Below are positions 25,337 to 33,959 of a DNA stretch of 51,215 bases, in pieces (within the stretch, counting starts at the first letter, position 1; each line of letters starts with the position of its first letter). The notes under the pieces are model-generated. The model was not told the DNA's origin. It did no database searches and worked only from the letters and a program-made list of their open reading frames with translations. The stretch covers positions 1-51,215 of IMG/VR virus record IMGVR_UViG_3300020195_000036, one strand, 5' to 3'. The DNA is from a virus. A program made the translations under genes and the position numbers.

Positions 25337-27494
25337 CCCTCGATCAGAAATAAAAGTCTTGCTGACTCTCACTGAGAGTAATATCATGACTCAGCTAGAA
25401 GCATCGTTGGCGGGCTTCACAGAACAGGTGAACGTGTTAGCCGGCAGCCTTGAAACTCTAACTACTGGCATTACTAATCTAGTTAACAGGGGGACTAAGG
25501 GCGGGGGCAGTGAGCTAACCTATCGAGCGCCCGGCACAGAGAACGATTCGTCTAACGATGAGGGTGACGGCGGTGATCTATCGGGAGTCCGCCCAGGGTT
25601 CCCGGGGCGCGGCGGCGGTCAGCGCAGCCAATTCGTGCCTTACTCATTTTGGAAGGACGAAGTAAGAGGTGAGCAACATGATTATGCTCGTGAGATCATG
25701 GCGCGTGGATTCACCATGCCACGATGGGGTAGCTGGACCGCTCAGGACTATCTATCACATGCTGGTTACATTGGCAATCGCATAGGTTATCGTCAGGGCA
25801 TGGACACTCAGACTGGCGCGCGAGACTTCATGATTCCTAGAAACAAGGAGCTTGGAATCCAGGACCCAATGAGCGTTGAAGAGTTTGTTGATTGGAACAT
25901 GAAAGCAATCAAAAAAGACAAGTACGATCCAATGCAGCGGGAGATGTTGCAGAGCAAGACGTTTGGCATCCTTGACGCCGAAGGCCAGCCTATTCCTGAT
26001 GACAAAGAAGGGGAGGGTCTGCGCGAGGCTCTACGAGAAAAGGCAATGATACAAGCATCTTATGCTGGCGCTGGCGGCTGGCGTGGCGCTATAGCCGGGG
26101 GCGTTAACATTAGAGGTCGAAACATTTCACCGTCCAGCGTCGGAGGACTTGCCATCGGTGCGGCTCGAATGGCTCCACTCTTGGCGACTGGCTTTCAAGG
26201 CGTCAAGTTTGCCAATAGTTTGGTGCATAAATCCATGATGCCAACCATGTCTGGTATGGAAATGGGCATCGAACGCCAAGGACCATTCGACCCATTCAAC
26301 AAGGCTTCGGGAGAATGGTGGGGTGGTCAGCGAGATGAGCTAGGAGAATTTTTTGGCAATCCACTCCTGGGCATAGGTAACGCTAGCGAAATCAATGGTA
26401 TCATCCGGCAGCTTGGATATTCCGGCGGCGATCGCGAGCGCATGTTCGATATTATGACTGACCTCCGGGGCGACAAGGGTCTGAATAACCAGCAGTCAGG
26501 GGTCATGTTAGATCGAGCGACTCGCTACGGAACAGTAGCGCTAGAAGACTTTCGCCTAGTTATGGAGACGCTCCCTGCCTCAGCCCAAGCGGCGCGTATG
26601 AATCTAGAAAATTACCAGAAGGCGTTGGATGCGGCAGCACAATCAGTCTCATCCGCAACTGGCCGAACTTATGCTGCTTCAACTACCGAGGTGAATGCGA
26701 TTTCTGCGGGCTTGGGGATTAAGCCTGAAGACGCGGCAAAGCTTGCCAGCGATCAGGAGTCCGCAATACTAGGTGCCAATCTCGCCGGCATGGACCTCGG
26801 CAGTTACCTGATTGATGACGAGGCCCGCCTTTACGGCAGCCAGATGGGTCCACAAAACAAGTTCCAGGCACGCTTTGGCGAACCGCTGACCACTGACTCC
26901 TATAAGCGTCATAGAAAGGCAATAGAATTCGCCTACTTCGACGGCAAAGGAGAAGCAATGTTTGGCACGAGCAAAGAGATACTACAAATGCAAGCGCGCG
27001 ATCCGAAATCTTATCAGCGTTCAGCCAGAGCGGAAGCCAAGCTAGGCTCTTACATAGGTGATCTGACTGACCTTGGAAGCGACCGTTGGGCTTCAGAACA
27101 GTATGGTGGCCTCTTAGATGACCCGAATACGATGAATCTTATGAGAAAAGATGTGCGTCAACTTGTAGAAACCGCAATTCCAGAAGGCGACCGTAAAGAC
27201 AACAGCTTCTACGAAGATTTCATAAAGGACCTTGACAAGGGTGATTGGGCTGATGATCCCGCTAAGCTACTTGAAAAGGCTGCCGGCGTTCTGGGCGAAC
27301 ATTCTAAGGATCGTGCTTCTACTGAGGGGGCGAAGACGGCAGTTACCATTGGGTTCAAACCCGGCGTCGCGGCGAACCTTCTCAAGATAATCGACCAGGG
27401 TGACCTTTCGGATACGGCTACAGAAGCAGATAGCAGCAACTATAGCTGGTGGGACCCTCGTGACTTCACAAGTGCATTTCCCGGAATAAGATAA
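25308..27494 (+). CDS. tape measure protein (short)
   Basis: 728 residues. ATG 25308 has GAGG six bases upstream; a later ATG (25386) has none. Position after the chaperone pair marks it as the tape measure. Residues 25-60 are coiled-coil-like (MTQLEASLAGFTEQVNVLAG, SLETLTTGITNLVNRG). Next come a Gly/Asp-rich disordered stretch (about 65-105) and a Gly/Ala hydrophobic stretch (AIGAARMAPLLATGFQGV) that could insert in membrane. The remaining 400 residues are helical and charged (NYQKALDAAAQSVSS, AKLLEKAAGVLGEHSKD). No peptidase or transglycosylase motif is seen; that job appears to fall to the next gene. At roughly 1.5 angstrom per residue the tail would be near 110 nm (inference). Confidence 0.78.
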   Translation: MPPSDRPEVNPRSEIKVLLTLTESNIMTQLEASLAGFTEQVNVLAGSLETLTTGITNLVNRGTKGGGSELTYRAPGTENDSSNDEGDGGDLSGVRPGFPGRGGGQRSQFVPYSFWKDEVRGEQHDYAREIMARGFTMPRWGSWTAQDYLSHAGYIGNRIGYRQGMDTQTGARDFMIPRNKELGIQDPMSVEEFVDWNMKAIKKDKYDPMQREMLQSKTFGILDAEGQPIPDDKEGEGLREALREKAMIQASYAGAGGWRGAIAGGVNIRGRNISPSSVGGLAIGAARMAPLLATGFQGVKFANSLVHKSMMPTMSGMEMGIERQGPFDPFNKASGEWWGGQRDELGEFFGNPLLGIGNASEINGIIRQLGYSGGDRERMFDIMTDLRGDKGLNNQQSGVMLDRATRYGTVALEDFRLVMETLPASAQAARMNLENYQKALDAAAQSVSSATGRTYAASTTEVNAISAGLGIKPEDAAKLASDQESAILGANLAGMDLGSYLIDDEARLYGSQMGPQNKFQARFGEPLTTDSYKRHRKAIEFAYFDGKGEAMFGTSKEILQMQARDPKSYQRSARAEAKLGSYIGDLTDLGSDRWASEQYGGLLDDPNTMNLMRKDVRQLVETAIPEGDRKDNSFYEDFIKDLDKGDWADDPAKLLEKAAGVLGEHSKDRASTEGAKTAVTIGFKPGVAANLLKIIDQGDLSDTATEADSSNYSWWDPRDFTSAFPGIR

Positions 27495-29282
27495 ATGTTT
27501 AGAGCAAAAGCACATCAGAACGACGAATTTATTGAGGCGGCTCAGGTCGATCTTATTTTTAGCCACCCTTCAATGAAGGACGGTGAGGGCTCTCCTGACG
27601 TACTCACGATCACCACCGGCATGGACAAAGTAGGTTGGAGCTACAACCTCAACACACGGAAGTATCAGACCTACGGCGGCGAAGTAATCCAAATTTTATC
27701 CGCCAACGTGGGCACACTAAGAATCCAGGGAACATGCAGAGACTACGAGGACCTAGATAGAATCTATGGTTGGTTCCGCCGCTACTTCTTCAACCTGCGA
27801 GCGACCCATTTGAATGACCCTAATGCCGTAGCTCAACACCCTGTGAAGATTTCCTACCCTCATCGTGGCTGGGAATGGGATGTGTACATCACCAAGGCCC
27901 CTGACTATAGGATCGGTCGAGATGTGGTGGCGCCGAACTGGCAAGTCGAGGCTGAGTTCTTCCACCCGGAGGATAAGGACACTCTTTCTGTCGAGATCAG
28001 GAACTCCTTCATCTCTTCGTTGACTGATGGGATTGTGCCAGACAAAATTCTTCGTGGCCTTGAAGGTCTATACAATGATCCTCTCCCAAACACGGGGGGA
28101 GGAAGCATCGACACAGTTAGCCCGGATGAGATCGCTAACACTATGGGCGATAACTTCCAAAGGATGATCGCCTCTTGGACCTTCGGTGACTTCGGACGCT
28201 TCGCATTCGATGCTACTGGATTTGACGAAGGGCGTGCAGTTACCAAGAGTTCAGACGAATGGTTCGAGGAGGTCTTCGGTGCTGTGGGTATCGCTCTCGA
28301 CCGCGGGCTCGCTGGAGTTGTACCCGGCACGGACGGAGGAGGCGGTGGCTCTCTAGAGTCTCTAAGTGGAACCATTACGCCCGAGCAAATGGCCGCGGTC
28401 TTGGTAGCGGGAGGATTTCCCGCTGAAGAGGAGGTCCTTACTGTGGGTGTGGCCGTTGCAAAGGCAGAAAGTAACTTCAAAGTAGATGCTGACAATGACA
28501 TTTGTTGTGTAGGTCTTATGCAAATAAATCTTCTTGAAGGTGCGGGGGCTACTTACCGCGAGAGAACGAGTGTTGGTGGTTACAGTTATTCTGATCTTAC
28601 CACCAATCCGGTAAAAAATGCCAAGGTCGCATTCTCACTTTGGACGAGTGCAAATCGAAGATGGGGAGATGGTCAAGGGGGTGGAAATCCTTGGCAAGCT
28701 CATGGTAACGCGACATACAATGCATTCTTACCTGAGGCGAGGGCGGCAGTAAAACGTTATCTTGAGAATCCATCAGCATACAACGGTGGCGGTTCGAGTG
28801 GCGGCGCTGTCGAAGGCTCTGTAACCGGTACGGTCCGCCAACAGATTGTCTATTGGGCTCTTTGGGGCGTCGTCAACACTGACGCGATTGGTTACGGCTG
28901 GGGACAAGCAAGGTATCCCAGACCTCGCAATGGCACCCACGCTACTGGTGATCTCGAAGGCAAGCCAGCAGGAACCCTGCCATTTTCTAGCGACTGCTCG
29001 GCATTCATTGGATTGATTTACAAGTGGAGCAACGCTCCCGTTATGCCTGATGGTGGATGGATGTGTACATCGTACTCGATGGAGAACCCGCCTGCTGTCT
29101 CTGTTCCCCTTGCGCAATTACAGCCTGGTGACTATATAGTCTATCCAAATCATGTAGAGGTCGTAATCGAGCCGGGGGCGCTACCAAAGTGTGTATCTCA
29201 CGGACAAGAATCAGGCCCCGAGAAGCGCACTGCTAGATCAAACGGCAGGGGTTATCGAGTTCTACCTGAAGGTACAACATGA
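27495..29282 (+). CDS. baseplate/tail-hub protein with lytic transglycosylase and NlpC/P60 peptidase domains
   Basis: 595 residues in three parts. Residues 1-170 are a tail-structural domain (VDLIFSHPSMKDGEG..., TIQGTCRDY-like, YFFNLRATHLNDPNAVAQHP). About 290-430 is a soluble lytic transglycosylase/lysozyme-like domain: GVAVAKAESNFKVDADND with probable catalytic E325, then CCVGLMQINLLEG and a closing W-rich helix. About 445-595 is an NlpC/P60-type domain: SSDCSAFIGLIYKW with Cys501, then LQPGDYIVYPNHVEVVIEPG with its His. The two enzymes would cut glycan and peptide of the cell wall when the tail penetrates. Gly-rich linkers separate the parts. It starts immediately after the tape-measure stop and overlaps the next gene by ATGA. 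Confidence 0.88.
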   Translation: MFRAKAHQNDEFIEAAQVDLIFSHPSMKDGEGSPDVLTITTGMDKVGWSYNLNTRKYQTYGGEVIQILSANVGTLRIQGTCRDYEDLDRIYGWFRRYFFNLRATHLNDPNAVAQHPVKISYPHRGWEWDVYITKAPDYRIGRDVVAPNWQVEAEFFHPEDKDTLSVEIRNSFISSLTDGIVPDKILRGLEGLYNDPLPNTGGGSIDTVSPDEIANTMGDNFQRMIASWTFGDFGRFAFDATGFDEGRAVTKSSDEWFEEVFGAVGIALDRGLAGVVPGTDGGGGGSLESLSGTITPEQMAAVLVAGGFPAEEEVLTVGVAVAKAESNFKVDADNDICCVGLMQINLLEGAGATYRERTSVGGYSYSDLTTNPVKNAKVAFSLWTSANRRWGDGQGGGNPWQAHGNATYNAFLPEARAAVKRYLENPSAYNGGGSSGGAVEGSVTGTVRQQIVYWALWGVVNTDAIGYGWGQARYPRPRNGTHATGDLEGKPAGTLPFSSDCSAFIGLIYKWSNAPVMPDGGWMCTSYSMENPPAVSVPLAQLQPGDYIVYPNHVEVVIEPGALPKCVSHGQESGPEKRTARSNGRGYRVLPEGTT

Positions 29283-30097
29283 CGCTAGTCAATGAAGGCG
29301 GATTTCATCACGCTAAGCGAAGAATTGCACCGCCGCAGCTATTTACGCCCAAGAAGCGCGGCTACTATTATCAAGTTGCGCAGCCGCATCCAACGAACAA
29401 ATCGGCGTGGGATGCCTTCATTGCTACGGCGAATGCCAGCCTGGATAATGTTGCCCTTCCTAACGACGATCCAGCAAAGCACCTGCCGCTGTGGGTTCAC
29501 AACCTTACGACCGGCTATAGCATGGTAGGCACCAAGAGTCAAGGTCCCTCCACCGCCGCCTTCTACCCGAACGCGGTAGTGCATGATAACCTTATCATCG
29601 AAGGAATTGTCCCTAACAACTACATGTATGACCAGCTTGTTGAATTCATCACTCGACATCATCAGTATGCATTAGACGCTAATCGTGATTTCGACGGCAT
29701 CCGGATCGGTGACAATGCCAACGGCACACTCCCATTGAGATTCTCACTCTTCAACAAGGAGCAAGAGAATTATCATAAGCACAAGAAAATCCAAGTCTCG
29801 TGTTACATTCCTACCATCGAGGCTGGCGCAGAGAGATTCCAGAACGCGAGAACCTACAGGCTAGAGTTACTCGTGACGAATAGCTATCGTGATGTGGAGA
29901 CATACACCATGGAATTCGCTGAACTCCTCACTCGATACAAGGATCGCATACTGACTCCTTACGTCGAACGCGATCAGCCCGGACCTACGACTCCTGAAAT
30001 CTTCTTGCCCGGTCCACGTAGTAATCAGCCCGGACCTACGACTCCTGAAATCTTCTTGCCCGGTCCACGTAGCAATCAACTTGACCCCCTCGAATAA
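29279..30097 (+). CDS. baseplate/tail-tip protein with duplicated Pro-rich tail
   Basis: 272 residues; the ATG overlaps the previous stop. The body is mixed alpha/beta (KKRGYYYQVAQPHPTNKSAW, VHDNLIIEGIVPNNYMYDQL, KKIQVSCYIPTIEAGAERFQ, TYTMEFAELLTRYKDRIL). The C-terminus holds two consecutive copies of a 17-residue sequence (QPGPTTPEIFLPGPRSN) encoded by a 51-bp tandem duplication. It lies between two hub genes and is probably a small hub component. Family not recognised. Confidence 0.68.
   Translation: MTLVNEGGFHHAKRRIAPPQLFTPKKRGYYYQVAQPHPTNKSAWDAFIATANASLDNVALPNDDPAKHLPLWVHNLTTGYSMVGTKSQGPSTAAFYPNAVVHDNLIIEGIVPNNYMYDQLVEFITRHHQYALDANRDFDGIRIGDNANGTLPLRFSLFNKEQENYHKHKKIQVSCYIPTIEAGAERFQNARTYRLELLVTNSYRDVETYTMEFAELLTRYKDRILTPYVERDQPGPTTPEIFLPGPRSNQPGPTTPEIFLPGPRSNQLDPLE
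29975..30076 (+). repeat. 51-bp tandem duplication in coding sequence
   Basis: Units 29975-30025 and 30026-30076 differ at one base (T30022 versus C30073, silent). The high identity means a recent event. It adds 17 residues and keeps the frame. Confidence 0.95.
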
Positions 30098-30108
30098 GGC
30101 CGATCAAT

Positions 30109-32955
30109 ATGCCAATGAAAAGGCTTATCTACTCGCCCAAGGTGTATGTGTTTATACGATCACGTACCCAGAATAAGACATATGACGTGTCTGACTACGT
30201 AGTAAGCGGCAGCGTTAAGCGCAACATTAATGCTCCCTCCAAGGCTGAGTTTGTTCTGAAGAACCGTTTCTTTAGATTCTCTGCCAATAGGCAGGAGCCT
30301 TTGTTCTTGCCGATGGACGGGGTAACTATCTGGATGCAGAGAATCGCTGGCCGCCCTATCCAGGTCTTCACAGGCTATCTAGATCAAGTCCCGTACTTCC
30401 AGCTTTATCCAGCCGACGCGCCATTCACTGCGACCTGTACCTTGAAGCGTCTTGGTTTGGTATATTTCGATCCGGGTGTTACAGCCACCATGAAGTTCTT
30501 CTCGGATCGCAATTGGATACTTGCACCAGACGGCCAAGCTGTCGACTTCAACGCCCAGGGACAATCTCTTAACTCTACTGGCGGAAACACGATGGATGGC
30601 ATAGGTGACCTTCTTCGCGACTTCATAGAGGTGATAGGTGGATGGAAGAAGAATACGATCATAGTGTCAGATGTTCCTCATGATCTTCCAAAAAGAGCAG
30701 CCAAGCTCTATGATGAGCTAGAGTCAGACTTGCAGATTCAGAGAGACGCCTTGGAGGGCTTCCTAAAGAGCCTCATTACTCTGAAGGCGAATCATGCTGA
30801 ATCGGTGGGAGCCCCCGCAGTAGACAAGGTGAAGAAAGTTATGGCTGAGGGCACCAAGAAGAATGTAGATAATTGGTTCTTAGTTATGGCTGCGCTTGTC
30901 TTGTCGGGCCTGAAGCCAGAATATGCTCAGGAAGATACTACCGCCACTAATCCAGGCTATGGTCTCTATGCGCTCCAGTCTATCTCTCCACCAGAAATCG
31001 GTGGTTCGGCCCCTACCGGTGATGCAACCTCGGGCTCCACCCCTGCTCCTACTGGTACGGCAGATGACATCGAGGGCTACAAACTGTCAGGCAATGGCGC
31101 TAACACCATCTTCACGATTCCCAATTCTGTCGACGCTTTCATCAAGAGAATCAAGCGCAACGCGCCCAACACAAATTTCCGTCTTAACTTTCGTACACAG
31201 CCATACGAGAAGACCGCAGAATTAATCGCTAAGGGTTCTAATCGAAATGAATTTAAAGCTCAGATACAGGCGGCTGTAGAGACCAATGCTGACCTCGTAC
31301 AGCAATACCTCGGCGCAGCCGGCGGCACCACTCATGATCCAAGCGTAGTTTCGAGCGAGAGACCATTCGGTTATTGGCAAATCGACACCGCGTCCATGGA
31401 CTGGAACGTAACCTGGGATAAGGTACGAGAGAGAATGGGTCTCCCCGCCACCACGCAGCCCGAGTCAACCGGAACCGTCCCGGTTACTCCTGCCACTCCA
31501 ACTCCGCAAGGACCAGGTGCCGCCGAAGTACAAGCTAACAGCTACACTTCGGCTGAACGCAATGTTCTCAACACAGACAACTACAAGAAGCTTTCTGCGA
31601 GTGGCCCTAACGGTTACAACCGCGCAGCCGCGTTTGCGTACGTTGGTCTCCAAGCTGGTTATGACCTTGTGCCCTTGCAGATCAGTGATACGAACGGAGA
31701 AACGCTGCTAGTCATGGTCGAGCGAGAAGGGGCAACAACTACGGCCGCGCTTCTTGGCTTTTATGCCTGGGCTTCAACTCAGACCACTAACCGTGGCAAG
31801 GTCGAAGTCTGGTACAGGAACTTCGACCCGGGTAATATAACCAGAAAGTATAGTGTTAACGGGCGGCAGATCGGGGCCGAGTCTGGGACCCCTGACATAG
31901 GAATTAGAGGTGTACCAACAGAGGCATCTACGGAACTAATGCCACCAAGCTTTAAGCCGAATCGAGTTGTTCCACGATACGTTGTTATCCGCATGACTGA
32001 CAACAGCAACCCCATTGACCCTCCGTATTACGACGGCCATCCTTTGTTCAGCAATACCGCCACGGCCACCCAGACTCAAGACGATCAAACCACTTTCAAG
32101 TTCTCTGATCTACTCAAAGTCTCCTTCTCCGCGGCATTCACTAGCCGATTTAGTTTCCCGGCAGACTTCGTGACGTCCAACGTTCTCAGTGGTGACCGCT
32201 CCCTCATGAATGACATTCCCGTCCTTGAAGGGGTAGACAAGATATGCAAAGCGTCTATGCGCAGCTACATGAGCATGCCATCGGGAGAGTTTTTAGCCTT
32301 CTTCCCTGACTATTTTGGCAGCTATGAACGTGATCCGTATTGGAAGATTTACGACACAGAGATCATCAACATGGGTATCAATCTGAGCGATGAGAACCTA
32401 GTCACTCACGCCTTCGTTACGGGCGCAACGACAATGACAGGTGAGATCAGTTTCATAAACAAGGCTCTGAGTCTTGGTGTGGTGTCAGTTGAGCAGGTGT
32501 TCAACTCTGACAACTTTATTGGGTCAGCGAAGTGGTATAACGGCGACACTCAACCAGGGGTTGAGAACCAGGCGGCTATAGCCAACTTCCTTGGCATCTA
32601 TGGGATGCGGCCCAAGTCAATTGAGAACCCTCTGATTCGCTCTCAGGTGGTCGAGTTCCTTTACGCATGGCAGATGTTCATGTACTATTGGGCTGCCCAA
32701 TTCGCGACTCGATGTGAGTTTACATTTATGCCCGAGCTTCTAGCTGGTGGTCGTGTAGCGTTTCCTAACCACGCCCTTGAATGCTATGTCGAACAAGTCA
32801 CCCATTCATGGAGCTATAAGGATGGATTCGAGACTAGCGCTGTGCTCATGGCGCCGGCAGCCGCAGGACAGAATAAGAAGCGTTGGCCAGGCATGGCTCT
32901 AACGTACGCAGTCCCAGGCGGCTTCGCAACAGCAGTAAGTGGTGGTGGTAGCTAA
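30109..32955 (+). CDS. baseplate hub protein (gp27/gpD-like role)
   Basis: 948 residues. The N-terminal 130 residues (SPKVYVFIRSRTQNKTYDVS, DYVVSGSVKRNINAPSKAEF, TIWMQRIAGRPIQVFTGYLD) fit the first barrel of tail-hub proteins that bind the end of the tube. Residues about 290-330 and 455-475 are Thr/Pro/Gly linkers. The C-terminal third (SAFTSRFSFPADFV-like, FLAFFPDYFGSYERDPYW, FMPELLAGGRVAFPNHALEC, EQVTHSWSYKDGFETSAVLM) matches the closing beta domains of hub proteins, where 'HSWSY...' is typical. It follows the wall-hydrolase gene and precedes a spike-like gene and gp25, giving the usual hub-spike-wedge order. Confidence 0.75.
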   Translation: MPMKRLIYSPKVYVFIRSRTQNKTYDVSDYVVSGSVKRNINAPSKAEFVLKNRFFRFSANRQEPLFLPMDGVTIWMQRIAGRPIQVFTGYLDQVPYFQLYPADAPFTATCTLKRLGLVYFDPGVTATMKFFSDRNWILAPDGQAVDFNAQGQSLNSTGGNTMDGIGDLLRDFIEVIGGWKKNTIIVSDVPHDLPKRAAKLYDELESDLQIQRDALEGFLKSLITLKANHAESVGAPAVDKVKKVMAEGTKKNVDNWFLVMAALVLSGLKPEYAQEDTTATNPGYGLYALQSISPPEIGGSAPTGDATSGSTPAPTGTADDIEGYKLSGNGANTIFTIPNSVDAFIKRIKRNAPNTNFRLNFRTQPYEKTAELIAKGSNRNEFKAQIQAAVETNADLVQQYLGAAGGTTHDPSVVSSERPFGYWQIDTASMDWNVTWDKVRERMGLPATTQPESTGTVPVTPATPTPQGPGAAEVQANSYTSAERNVLNTDNYKKLSASGPNGYNRAAAFAYVGLQAGYDLVPLQISDTNGETLLVMVEREGATTTAALLGFYAWASTQTTNRGKVEVWYRNFDPGNITRKYSVNGRQIGAESGTPDIGIRGVPTEASTELMPPSFKPNRVVPRYVVIRMTDNSNPIDPPYYDGHPLFSNTATATQTQDDQTTFKFSDLLKVSFSAAFTSRFSFPADFVTSNVLSGDRSLMNDIPVLEGVDKICKASMRSYMSMPSGEFLAFFPDYFGSYERDPYWKIYDTEIINMGINLSDENLVTHAFVTGATTMTGEISFINKALSLGVVSVEQVFNSDNFIGSAKWYNGDTQPGVENQAAIANFLGIYGMRPKSIENPLIRSQVVEFLYAWQMFMYYWAAQFATRCEFTFMPELLAGGRVAFPNHALECYVEQVTHSWSYKDGFETSAVLMAPAAAGQNKKRWPGMALTYAVPGGFATAVSGGGS

Positions 32956-33486
32956 GTGGATCGACTCGCCGTGCGCATCGAAGAGGTCGACGTTAGCCAA
33001 CGTCGCATTACCTGCAAGGACAAGACAGATCGCATTTTTCAGATTGACTTTCCTTTCAGTGGCCCTGCCTGGTCAATGCCAATGAATGGTGAGCGTTGGA
33101 CTCTTGTCCGTGAAGGATATAGCTGGTTCTTGGGGCAGAGACTGGATGATGGCACAGGAGATAGAGTCTCGTTGGATTCTCTCCAGCCGGGAGACACTCG
33201 CGTCCGCGCTCGTGGCATCCTGCACCTAGATGCAAAGACACTTAAGTTCAACCAGGTCGCTTTCGGAGTGCAGAATTGGCAGCAGTTCACCGTGCCCGCG
33301 GCTGAGAATGACATTCTCCTTGCCTATCGACCACTCAATATCAAGGCAATCCAAGCATTTAACAATGGGATACTTGTACCGCCGCTGAACATAACGCTTC
33401 AGCCAGATGGTAGGACCTTGCTCTTTGCGCCTACGTTAAGTGCAGGAACACTCGTAGTGTACTACCAGCATAGTCCGGAGCTTTAA
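32956..33486 (+). CDS. baseplate spike/assembly protein (OB-like, putative)
   Basis: 176 residues from a GTG directly after the previous stop. Residues 1-75 look like an OB-type beta barrel (LAVRIEEVDVSQRRITCKDK, IFQIDFPFSGPAWSMPMNGE, RWTLVREGYSWFLGQRLDDG), as in the N-terminal domain of gpV/gp5-type spike proteins. The C-terminal 70 residues are another beta module (AFNNGILVPPLNITLQPDGR, TLVVYYQHSPEL). No long beta-helix needle follows, so it may be a hub adaptor instead of the full spike. It overlaps the gp25 gene by TAATG. Confidence 0.6.
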   Translation: MDRLAVRIEEVDVSQRRITCKDKTDRIFQIDFPFSGPAWSMPMNGERWTLVREGYSWFLGQRLDDGTGDRVSLDSLQPGDTRVRARGILHLDAKTLKFNQVAFGVQNWQQFTVPAAENDILLAYRPLNIKAIQAFNNGILVPPLNITLQPDGRTLLFAPTLSAGTLVVYYQHSPEL

Positions 33487-33959
33487 TGACTTGGAGTTTT
33501 GACATACGAAATGGAGACCTGTCATTAGGCGGGCCTGGAGGGATAGCCACCGTCACCGGCAAACAGAAACTTCTTCAGGATTTACGCTGTCGTCTCCTAG
33601 AGCCCATCGGCACTGATCCCGTCAACCCAACTTATGGTTCGAACCTCGATGGAGGCATCGACTCTATAGGCAACCAAGTAGTTTCGCATATCGGTGGCTT
33701 GCTTTCAGCCGCAGCCATCATGGAGATCGAAGCAGAGGTCATTCGCTGCCTCCAAACTCATCAGAAACAACAAATCGACCGCATCAAGCGAGAACAAGAC
33801 TTGTACGCCGGCAACACTTACTTCGCAAGCTCAGAGATTCTATATCAAATTAACAGCGTAGAGCCTACGCAGATTGGTTCAACCCTTTTGGTTAAGGTTA
33901 GCATCCGCACTGCTGATGGGCAGTCCCTACAGATAGTACAACCGGTGGGTGTTCTGTAA
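33486..33959 (+). CDS. baseplate wedge protein, gp25/gpW-like
   Basis: 157 residues. It begins TWSFDIRNGDLSLGGPGGIA and continues GKQKLLQDLRCRLLEPIGTD, NPTYGSNLDGGID, the recognisable gp25-like pattern (a small domain with a lysozyme-like name but no lysozyme activity). The helix AAAIMEIEAEVIRCLQTHQK and strand LLVKVSIRTADGQSLQIVQP follow. It overlaps both neighbours by TAATG and precedes the J gene, as in most contractile tails. It anchors sheath polymerisation at the baseplate. Confidence 0.85.
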   Translation: MTWSFDIRNGDLSLGGPGGIATVTGKQKLLQDLRCRLLEPIGTDPVNPTYGSNLDGGIDSIGNQVVSHIGGLLSAAAIMEIEAEVIRCLQTHQKQQIDRIKREQDLYAGNTYFASSEILYQINSVEPTQIGSTLLVKVSIRTADGQSLQIVQPVGVL

